From Diadema setosum (taxonomy: Eukaryota > Echinodermata > Echinoidea > Diadematoida > Diadematidae), in NCBI RefSeq assembly GCF_964275005.1, contig NC_092705.1:4155825-4219824 (forward strand): a stretch of 64,000 nt of DNA. The letters are read 5' to 3'. Under the pieces are notes generated by a model that saw only the letters and a program-made list of their open reading frames with translations, did no database searches and was not told the DNA's origin. The position numbers and the translations under genes were made by a program. Of the stretch, positions 48,782-56,804 are shown piece after piece. Positions within the stretch are counted from its first letter, which is position 1, and each line of letters opens with the position of its first letter.

Positions 48782-51700
48782 TTTTTACTGATAAGAAAAT
48801 AACATGAAGATTAACATAGGAGGACTTATAGTTTTCATTAGTTTTCTCCATATTATGACACCCTGGCAGTAATTTCGAGGGAAAAACAAACAAACAAAAT
48901 AATTAACACGCAAACAAACAATTTTGCAATGGGCACAATTTTAGATATAATATTATCTTCTAATCTATATCATATGGATAAAATTAACTGAATGAACTAG
49001 ATTCAATCAGGTCATCCCAAAGTCACTTTAAACACACAGAACGATTTACATTTTGCTAGCTCTCATCTCGTTGTCATTTACTTACAATCTGGTGAGAAGA
49101 ACATACTCCCCAGAGCGGTCAAGAAACCCATCGGTCAAGGATTCGATTCCAGTCAGCTTCCTGTCGAGAAGTAACGTTGAATCAAACTTATCGATACATG
49201 TGTCTCTGAAGAACAGCTTTGGAGATTTAGTTTGTTTAGTAATGTAGATTGATTTTTATCCAGCATAGAGAAGTCTTATACACACACTTCCATAAAGAAG
49301 TAAGAGGCATATATATATATATATATAGTATTATATTTCGAAGTAATTTCTCCTGTTTAGGCACTCAATTTGTAACAGTGAATTCAACGATGATTTGTTC
49401 ATTTCACACAACCCATTCTCTCGTTTTTAAGAATCTATCGAACATCGTGAAGTGTCTAACATCTGTTGGGTTTTTTTCTAACATGAGGTATAAAACTTTG
49501 CGTGTTGTGTCGTGATGATTTTGTTTGATTTAAAGGACACACACGAACGGCATCCTCTGGTTAGAGACAGTGGTGATGGCAAGTTAAAATAAACCCAATA
49601 AAGTCAACACATTTTGATGGAGAGACTAGTTGTCGCCATAGTTTCCTGTCTCTTACGCTCGTTGGCGGCGACGAACACCGCATCTCTCGCTACATTCAAT
49701 CGTGGTCATGGATTGATGACAGCGCAAATTTATTCTAGCAAAATGTAACCAATTTATATTGAGCGGAAAACGCACAACGACGGGACCGACTGATGGTAGT
49801 GTATTACCTAGCGCGCCTCGAATAATAATATTGAAAACCAAAATGATCGATATCTCTCTGAAGTTCTCTGAAGTTCGGCGTTAAACATGTTAAAGATGGT
49901 GTTTGAAGTATCCAACTTTTTTCTTAATGATGATCTTTTGAGATAATGAGAAACCTCTTATCAAATATAAAAGAGTATATAATGCTAAGAAGAATTCAAA
50001 GTTTATTTGATGAAAATTGGTTTTGAAATGGCTGAGATATCCAAAACAAAGCTATCAACTGATAAAAGGTGGGATCCACCCTTTATTAACGTCGCTTTGT
50101 TTTAATTTGTTTTTGTTTTTGTTCTGTTTTTTGACATCTCAGTCATTTCAAAACTGATTTTCATCAAATAAAGTTTGAATTCCTCTTAGAAATGTTTGCC
50201 CTTTAACATTTCATAAAGTGATTTCTAAGTATCCGGTAAAAAGCTAAAAGCTGAATTCTCATCGAAATCAACACTATACCATCCTTTAAAAAAAAAACAG
50301 ATAAAATCACTGGCGTGTTGGAATGAAAAAAAAAAATCAATACTCTGTAAAATAGCAATACAGTATTCATCGCATAATCGGGACAGGTTGGGAGTAGCAA
50401 ACACGGCCCCTTTAAGCGAGGTGCCCGATTTCGCGATGAGTACTCACCATACACTAACGGCATACGACATGTACATGTAGTAGGCCTACACACACACACA
50501 CACACACACATGCATACTGACGTACTGTACATGTACATGAATACACAACCACGCTACCCCTCGGCACGACCCTCTAGCTCTCCCTGCACATGGCTTTGCT
50601 TATATGTAGGGGAGAAGAATGTTCGCGAAAGCATGTGTTTCGCAATGGCATGGATACTTATACACGGCGCTTTTGTGGCTATGCATATACGTGTACTGGA
50701 TGGACGGAGGTCAAAACACACCAGTCCGAAGCTTGCTTTGTAAGTTCGATGTAAACGACAACTGATAGGGAATCTTTGAAATATTGTTGTGGTATTTTGG
50801 TAGATTTTTTGTGTAAAATATCAACAAAATCAAAGATCGCTTGAAGAAAAATTGTCCCATTTATCAGAGGTCCCCGCCCGATTATCCAGTGAAAATAACA
50901 TGCATTGGAAATGTTTCTGGGAAGCGTATGTCATTTAAGCGAGGTTCCCGATTATCAGATGCCCGATTATGCGATGAATACTGTACAATGTACTAATAAT
51001 ATGGTCTTCTGTATCCAGGGTGTAAGCCTCTTCACTGCTGTCACTGCTCTTACTAATGGGCCCTGCAATTATTATTACTGTCTGGTACCCATTTCTATAT
51101 ATGGGTCGAGATGGACATTGTTTGTAAAGACATCTTGTTTCAAGGGCGTAGGCACTTGATTGGTATTGAACTGTGGATTACTTCCGATTGAGCGTCAGCA
51201 GTCTTATCTTGATAAGTTTGATTGGCATCACACTAAAAATACATCGAGGAACATAAACTGTCATCAAAGACTACCAAAAAATGGATGATAAGCGATGTCC
51301 AAACATTTTTCTAAATTAATGGGCTACCTCGTACATGAATATTACAGCTGTTTGTTTTTTTTTTTTTCCTTGCAATTTTCTTTATGACGTAAATGCACTT
51401 ACAAGAATCGCACTTGTGTTGGTAGCTCCAACGCGTGCTTCTTATCTCGGTCTGTAAGATCACATATAGCCCCAAGAGTAAAGCACGTGGAACAAAAGCT
51501 ATCACAGTCCGCCGATTCTGTTACAAGAGACGAGAAAGAAATTGACCAAATCTATATACCAAAAAAAAAAAAAAGGAATGAACAAAAGAACAAAATTACC
51601 ATTCACCAGTTCATTATGATAGTAATTATTCTTGCAATATTGCCCATAGTCATCAACGACATAATCCGTTTAGTACTTCAAAGAGCTTTCGTCCATCAAT

Positions 51701-53347
51701 TCTTTTGCAGTTAACACGCACAGAAATTCTTTGAGTTTTGAAAACTTAAATTCCTACCACAAAACCGCGTGTCCGTCGCGTCGGCACACAGCGCCTCTGT
51801 ACCATTGCAGAGGGCTGTAAGGGGGAAACACGTGTCGGTAGTATTCATACACCGAACAGTGTCAGCTGTGCAGGTTCCGTCGTCGTCTGCAGAAAGATGT
51901 AAAAACAGAAAACACTTAGTGTCAATTCTTTTTACACAAGCTGTACTACATTATTTTGATAAGGATTGACTGATGTTTGTTAGAGTGAAACTGTGTAAGT
52001 AGGAAACACGTGTTGGTAGTATTCATACACCGAACAGTGTCAGCTCCAGGTTCCGCTGTCGTCTGCAGAAAGGTGTACTAAAGCAGTACCATACATTATT
52101 TTCGTCCCCACTGGCATATTTATTACCCTGCATCAAACATAATATATTCATCTGAACACATAATACGTCATAATATTTCAAATAACATTATAATATTTCA
52201 AATAAAATACTTTGAGAAAAAAAAACAATTACGTATCGTGACTCAGATCATCATAATCAGGAAAACAGGTGTCTAAACAGACACATTTTTTTTTCTGAAA
52301 CACTTGCAAATTATGATTACTTCTTGCAATAAATTTTTCTTTATCATAGTATCCCCTTATACTATCTTTACATAAATCAAAACGAGGTATTATTCTTTTT
52401 ATTTTACAAACATAAATTTCATATCTCACAAGCATAAGTAATACAATTCAATGCCGAATTGTTGATACCCCCTGAAACCATTTAACTTATTTTCCGTAGT
52501 AAATGTTATTTCTAACCGCGCGTTAGCATTAATCCATTTTCTTACTTCAACCCACAATCTACCAACATATTGACACTCACTTAAAAAAGTATTAAAGTCC
52601 CAACATACGCATTACAAAACGAACATTCTTGCCTTTCAACCAAACCAGTACCATACATTATTTTGATGAAACTTGACAGATGTTTGACTACAAGATATGT
52701 CACAGCACTGACAAAGGAGAAAGGTATGTCAGTTTTACATGATAGATTAGTTCGTTTGTTAAGGCAGTATGTCAACAAATCGAAAGTTATAGAGACGTAG
52801 GGAATACTCTTAAACATATTGAATATCAGAGATCTAAACTGCCAAGAGAGATAACATATAAAGTGCATTTTGTATAATTTAGCATGTTCATAAAAAAAAA
52901 TCCTCTCTCTCTCTATCTCTCTCTCTTACAGCAAAAAGAAAAGTGTATAGCTGAACTTCTATGGTATCTTCTACACGAATATAATCAATGATAATTGATT
53001 TAAAGAGTAAAAATCCCTGGACTCTACAAGTCTGGAGAACATGTTTGTTATATTTTGTTTGTTTGTTTGTTTATCTGTTTATCTGTTTATTTGTTTATTT
53101 GTTTATTTGTTTATTTATTTATTTGTTGATTTGTTTGTTTATTTGGGGGTTTTGTTTGTTTATTTGTTTGTTTGTTTGGGTTTTTGTTTGTTTATTTACG
53201 GAAAACCTGAATTCTCCTGGACTCACCACACATGAATTCATCGTCTCCTTCCGGGCACAAGGAGTTCCCATCGCAGAGGTCTGATGTGCCGTAAGACAGG
53301 TCGCTCTTACTGCACATAAAGGGCATCTCCGGCAAAAAAGATGTCAT
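38226..53347 (-). CDS. Leucine-rich-repeat GPCR, LGR type C (relaxin receptor / GRL101-like), 5'-incomplete
   Basis: Fifteen exons are read on the minus strand: 53326 (or 53347)-53227, 51886-51758, 51517-51403, 49160-49086, 47259-47188, 46667-46596, 45643-45572, 44961-44890, 44184-44113, 43715-43644, 43078-43007, 42234-42163, 41392-41321, 40609-40538 and 39324-38226. With the shorter first exon they total 2238 bases = 746 codons including stop. Order of domains: two LDLa modules, a Cys-rich N-cap, eleven LRRs, then a rhodopsin-type 7TM domain. Each LRR exon ends with two bases of a codon completed by the next exon, and all twelve split codons give Leu, Ile or Met. LDLa + LRR + 7TM is the architecture of RXFP1/2 and of molluscan GRL101. 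Expected role: plasma-membrane receptor for a peptide hormone; in RXFPs the LDLa module is needed for activation. Ligand unknown. The signal-peptide exon, and the start of the first LDLa, were not found. About 15 kb of introns carry several mobile elements. Confidence 0.9.
39400..39795 (+). mobile_element. 5'-truncated non-LTR retrotransposon (LINE), 3' end of the polymerase ORF
   Basis: An open frame ends at 39795 and contains LYGELASGKRSTGRPQLRYKDVCKRDL, a W-x-D-x-xRxxWR segment (SWEDISADRNRWRSTLQRQL) and a terminal zinc-finger-like CHRCGRDCHSRIGLVSHSRRC. This combination is the usual carboxy-terminal end of reverse-transcriptase ORFs of animal LINEs. Only about 130 codons are present: the endonuclease and RT domains are absent, as expected from 5' truncation. 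The frame is open from 39400, but recognisable similarity starts near 39421. It is inserted, opposite in orientation, in the last intron of the LGR gene, less than 100 bases from the 7TM exon. Confidence 0.85.
40538..49160 (-). CDS. Eleven single-repeat LRR exons of the LGR gene
   Basis: Ten exons of exactly 72 bases and one of 75 bases (49160-49086, the first repeat) each encode one 24- or 25-residue LRR and have the same phase: one leading base and two trailing bases. Typical repeats read xDLSNNRIHGLNEETFxHL, xTLSNNNISYVQESAFRGL and xDLSHNQIGHVNSNSFAGL, i.e. LxLxxNxIxxLxxxxFxxLxxL. The last one (40609-40538) uses acceptor CTCCTGAAG. A more attractive-looking CTTACAG lies 13 bases inside the exon but would give 59 bases and break the 72-base rule, so I chose the outer site. 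Same-phase exons can be gained or lost without frameshift, which fits exon duplication as the origin of the array. Confidence 0.9.
42475..42545 (+). repeat. CR1-like 3' UTR fragment in an LGR intron
   Basis: 'aaagcgcatagagacactat' then 'gtgatatgcgctatataagc': the 'gcgctatataagc' ending is common to CR1-like 3' tails. No coding part is attached. Confidence 0.45.
46350..46419 (-). pseudogene. LRR-like pseudo-exon, 70 bases, in an LGR intron
   Basis: Acceptor TTCCTTATAG and donor GTGAGT bound 70 bases which, in one frame, read LLFADIKALKPFSAADCTES then ETL: LRR-like spacing. The length is two bases short of 72 and the phase does not match its neighbours, so inclusion would shift the frame into the rest of the receptor. 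Either a decayed LRR exon or a chance resemblance. Confidence 0.35.
47017..47071. repeat. (AT)n microsatellite
   Basis: Two AT runs broken by 'acctctatatt'; 120 bases from the end of LRR exon 2. Confidence 0.95.
47188..47259 (-). CDS. LRR exon 2 of the LGR gene, recognisable from splice sites and phase
   Basis: This 72-base exon lies in the 2.4-kb gap between the 75-base LRR exon and the exon at 46667. It has acceptor CTTATTGCAG, donor GTAAGC, the standard phase, and reads xIMAFSTFTDLENFVFSNMT followed by SLRTL: LRR spacing is kept, although the usual Asn position is Thr/Asp-like. The joins to both neighbours restore Leu codons (TT+A and CT+G). Its lower similarity to the other repeats would make it easy to miss in a protein-homology annotation. 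Confidence 0.8.
47391..47481. repeat. (TTATAA)n microsatellite
   Basis: About 15 units of 'ttataa' in an LGR intron; self-complementary, so cruciform-prone. Confidence 0.95.
47995..48121. repeat. (ATC)n microsatellite
   Basis: Imperfect ATC/ATT triplets. The Met-rich ORF on the minus strand is its translation. Confidence 0.9.
48670..48774. repeat. (AT)n microsatellite
   Basis: Two long AT runs (48670-48731 and 48746-48772) followed by a T tract. Confidence 0.95.
49860..50245. repeat. Foldback repeat related to the MITE at 62855
   Basis: 'gagataatgagaaacctctta', 'tttgatgaaaattggttttgaaatggctgagatatc' (here split) and their inverted partners near 50130-50200 form long imperfect arms. Terminal 'ttaaagggac' ends are not recognisable, so this copy is degraded. 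It lies in the large intron of the LGR gene. Confidence 0.65.
50361..50983. mobile_element. pogo-like MITE in an LGR intron, 623 bp
   Basis: A perfect 22-bp terminal inverted repeat beginning CAGTATTCATCGCATAATCG, flanked by TA on both sides. Inner copies of the 'gcgaggtgcccgatt' motif lie near both ends. A (CA)n run is inside. No transposase ORF. Confidence 0.85.
51403..51517 (-). CDS. Cys-rich LRR N-cap exon of the LGR gene
   Basis: An exon of 115 bases (2 + 37 codons + 2) with acceptor TTGTAACAG and donor GTAAGT. It encodes SADCDSFCSTCFTLGAICDL and then a charged linker DRDKKHALELPTQVRF running into the first LRR. Four cysteines (C-x3-C-x2-C-x6-C) stand where RXFP-type receptors have their LRRNT cap; the exact spacing differs from the vertebrate cap as I recall it. 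The entering G from the LDLa exon completes a Glu codon. Confidence 0.8.
51758..51886 (-). CDS. LDL-receptor class A module 2 exon of the LGR gene
   Basis: A 129-base exon, phase 1 at both ends as usual for LDLa exons, with acceptor TTTCTGCAG and donor GTAGGA. It encodes a six-Cys module with spacing C-x6-C-x6-C-x6-C-x6-C-x8-C, fitting LDLa. The calcium-binding acidic cluster is weak: where the canonical module has CDGxxDCxDGSDExxC this one has CNGTEALCADATDTRFC, so calcium binding is uncertain. A partial copy of this exon lies just upstream at 52000-52078. Confidence 0.82.
51998..52078 (-). pseudogene. Partial, decayed duplicate of the LDLa-2 exon
   Basis: The bases from 52001 to 52078 repeat the acceptor-side part of the real LDLa-2 exon (about 51822-51900): TTTCTGCAG acceptor, ACACTGTTCGGTGTATGAAT, and AACACGTGTTTCC follow in the same order. 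The copy has lost two bases near its start and the whole second half of the exon, including the donor, so it cannot encode an LDLa module. Intronic flank at about 51942-51995 also resembles 52647-52694, suggesting repeated local duplication. Confidence 0.75.
53055..53200. repeat. (TTTG/TTTA)n microsatellite
   Basis: Imperfect tetranucleotide tract just downstream (gene sense) of the LDLa-1 exon. Confidence 0.9.
53227..53347 (-). CDS. LDL-receptor class A module 1 exon of the LGR gene (start uncertain)
   Basis: The exon ends at 53227 with donor GTGAGT (phase 1) and encodes PFMC, then about 12 residues, then CDGNSLCPEGDDEFMC, a canonical LDLa calcium-binding half. Two acceptors fit, both phase 0: TTTTTTGCCGGAG before 53326 (better pyrimidine tract) and AATACAG before 53347. 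Only four cysteines are present; C1 and C3 of a normal module are missing from this exon. An upstream exon with the signal peptide must exist but was not recognised in the window. Confidence 0.75.
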
Positions 53348-53420
53348 CTGTATTACCTCAGCTTACACAAAATGAAATGATCATAGAAATAACATGACCA
53401 TGCTATCTATGCAAAAGTAA

Positions 53421-53972
53421 ACTGCGTATCCATTTAATCATACTAAGATTTATTGGATTTAGATTGAATTTACCAAAAACATTTCATATTCAAGAGGAAC
53501 ACTGCATCACTACGTGTCCCGGTTGACATACATCAGAAGAACCAGCATCCATCATCAAACTGCGTATCCATTTAATCATACTAAGATTTATTGGATTTAG
53601 ATTGAATTTACCAAAAACATTCGATATTCAAGAGGAACACTCCATCACTACGTGTCCCGGTTGACATACATCAGAAGAACCAACATCCATCATCAAACTG
53701 CGTATCCATTTAATCATACTAAGATTTATTGGATTTAGATTGAATTTACCAAAAACATTCGATATTCAAGAGGAACACTCCATCACTACGTGTCCCGGTT
53801 GACATACATCAGAAGAACCAACATCCATCATCAAACTGCGTATCCATTGAATCATACTAAGATTTATTGGATTTAGATTGAATTTACCAAAAACATTTGA
53901 TATTCAAGATGAACGCTCTATCACTACGTGTCCCCGTTGATATACATCAGAAGAACCGACATCCATCATTCA
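53421..53972. repeat. Four tandem copies of a 138-bp unit
   Basis: 'actgcgtatccatt' starts at 53421, 53559, 53697 and 53835, and each unit ends near 'ccatcatc'. Units 2 and 3 are almost identical; unit 4 is the most diverged. Located immediately upstream (gene sense) of the LDLa-1 exon, where the missing 5' exon of the LGR should lie. Confidence 0.9.
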
Positions 53973-54724
53973 AATGGTAAAAACTATGACGTGAAATGAA
54001 AAGAAAAGGTTATGAATATTCGAACCTTTTGGGGTTTTCATTCAAAATTCAAAATAAGACAAAAAGATGACGTCACGATCTCACGTGACTTCTACTGTAG
54101 CTATGTGACGAGACGGCAGCTATGATATACAACCCTGTCGCGTCGATCGCCTGTCAATATCCCAAATCTGCGTGAAACGTTGGCGCTATATAGGAGCTCG
54201 TTTTCAAGATGTTGTTGTCATTGTTGTTTATAACACAAATATGAAAAGACAAATAAAAACATTCCAAAGAAATGAATACATTATCATAATAAATGCCAGC
54301 GTGTCACTACATACTAAGATAAAATCGTTTCTTGAGTCCATGATGTTGATGTTGTACCCAACTGAGGTTTAAAATATCATAGATATTCATACTTTTTTGT
54401 TCTTTTTGCTTACTTATCATAGCAGACGGATGAAAAGACAATTGGCACCGTGTGCAGTCTTGAATTACTTTAAGAATCCACACAAAGCAATATAGTTATG
54501 AGAAAGCAATATTAATATTTAAAACGAAATGAAACTTTACCTTCGAAGAGAACACGAACAATTTATGTACACCTATAAACACACTCTCACACACCCGGAC
54601 ATGCACTACGCAGAACATGAGCGTACGTGAGATAAATGCACATAGATCTCCATATCACCATAATCATGTTTTTAGTTATAATTTGTTTTTTAGTTATAAG
54701 CGATCATGCTTTGTAGTAATATGC

Positions 54725-54930
54725 TGGGAGCGCTGTGACATAGTCGATAAGACTCCCGACTCCATCTGTTCGGAGGAACCGAGTACGAATCCCGCCCAGT
54801 GCTTACGTCCTTGGACAAGATGTTTTTACCCACTATGTAATACCAGGCCCTCTGATAGAACAGTGGCAACACGTACTGAATAGACTACACCCTGGGTAAA
54901 TAAGACCTTATCATTATCATTATTATGTAT
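54725..54930 (+). repeat. tRNA-derived SINE
   Basis: 'gagcgctgtgacatagtcga' (A-box side), 'gagtacgaatcccgcc' (B-box side, degenerate), then 'cttggacaagatgtttttac' and a tail of 'tcattatcattattat'. This is the usual layout of deuterostome tRNA SINEs. Confidence 0.6.
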
Positions 54931-55487
54931 GAACCCTTCTATTTTTAGGAGAACCCCGATAACAACCTGATAAACAGTGAAGTACGTCTTTTCCTCGTAT
55001 ACTCGAGTCGATGATTGCAAATTTCTCTTCTATGCGGGATACCTCTATAAGGACGGATATTATGCATATTTCACGCAGTTGCACTGAAGGACTAACAGTG
55101 GGTTGAAACCAAACAAAGTTTTAAAAACATGCATGTACATCCGTCCCTCCTATCAACTATTCATTTGCAAGCAACAATCGGTGAACTTCTCATCATCATT
55201 AGGATTTGACGTAGTCCGAGTCTGGTGAATGTCGTTCCCATTATGAGCCCCACTTTGTAAAATGAGAAACGCGCCCACGGCGGATTATCGTGAATCTAAA
55301 AAAAAAAAAAAAGCAACCTTGGAGAGGACGCCAGCTCGAAATCCTAAAATCAAATGGTTGACGCCTTGGTGCACCATAAAATCTGATGAAACATTTCTTT
55401 TTTATTATGAACATAATCATGAACACTGTATTTTGTGTCAGTATATCCGAGATTTTTTCAGCATATATTCCCAAAAGCCAAATAGAT

Positions 55488-55494
55488 AAATGAA

Positions 55495-55573
<79 letters not shown>

Positions 55574-55576
55574 ATA
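55488..55576. repeat. (AAAT)n microsatellite
   Basis: About 22 AAAT units followed by C and A homopolymers, directly upstream of the transposase remnant. Confidence 0.95.
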
Positions 55577-55676
55577 GACAAACAAACCCCCTCCCCCCCC
55601 CCCCAAAAAAAAAAAAAACTCTACTCACTGTGATTAGAGAACCTTTAAAGCTCTTTCTATAGTCTTGACTTCGTAA

Positions 55677-56327
55677 CAGTCTTACATATGGATTAAGCAA
55701 CACAAGGGGATGAAGATAGGTAAAGGTGACTGGAAGCCATGCCAAACCAAGGTCATCTTGACTATTACATCAGTTCTTAGCTTAGCTGAGGAGCTTCTTG
55801 ATGCTGGTCACAAATACCATCTTACAGGTAGACTAACACAAAACAGTTTGGAAAATCTATTTTCAGTCATTCGCCTGAGGAAGCCAGTCCCATCCCCACT
55901 AGAATTCAAATTTGAACTGAAACTCATCAGCACTGCCCAGTTTCTCGCGCTGCCACATTCCAGTAGTTACAGCCAAGATGATGGCGAATTCCTCGCTGAT
56001 TTCCTGCAACAGGACGTGCAGGTCCAAGAGGAGGTCGAAGTCTCGGGCATCATCCTGTCAGACAACCCCAATGTCAGTTGTCTTCCTACAGCAGAGCGTG
56101 CTAGCCTGTACAACCTTGCAGGATACTGTGCCAACGGTGTTAAAAAGAACGAGACAACTTGCAAAACTTGCATTCATAAGGTGACAGCTGACGACACATA
56201 AGACACATATCCTGATGCACAGTCCACCATGCTGAAAGAGTTCAAAACTGGATGCCTTCTTCGTGTGTCAGACAAGACATTCAATATGATATTGACTGTC
56301 GAAAAAACCGATGCTCCACGAGGCTGA
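55677..56327 (+). pseudogene. P-element / THAP9-like transposase remnant
   Basis: An open frame (55677-56201) carries LTQNSLENLFSVIRLRKPVP, the motif typical of the carboxy-terminal catalytic part of P-element/THAP9-type transposases, followed by EFKFELKLIS and a Cys-containing tail (GYCANG, CKTCIH). The THAP zinc finger and the RNase-H-like core upstream are missing. After the stop at 56199-56201 the same frame stays open for 41 codons to 56327, so the stop may be an acquired nonsense mutation. The upstream side is cut at a stop (55674) next to an (AAAT)n tract and poly-C/A. Read as a dead fragment; I saw no terminal repeats for it. Confidence 0.75.
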
Positions 56328-56804
56328 AGACGAGCTCATGGGTGAATATAATGTGAAGAGGGTGAATATAATGTGAAGAGTGTGCTTCTAGAGCAAGCAC
56401 AAAGGCAACTGAAGATGTGAAGTTTGTATGATGGAAATTCATTTTACTTTTATCACTTTAGCGACATGCAGATTTTTAAAATTGACATAAAATATGCTCA
56501 ATGTTCAGCGCTTTTTGTGTAATTATTGTAATTATGCACAAAAAGGATTTTTGAATTGCATATAGGGCATAGAGAGAAATTATCTTTTAACTATGGAATA
56601 AGGTTTGCAAAAGGATTTCTAGTGCTCATCGGAAATGCGACAGATTTAGTATAAACCACGGCATGTATTGTGAAGATTATTTAGGTACTCATTCAGGTCT
56701 CGAAGGCAGTCTATAGCTAGTATGCTAGAATGCATGGGCAAATGCCCATTTTCACCGATCAGGCTTTCAATTTTAACTAGACTCGGAATTTGTCAAGACT
56801 GACA

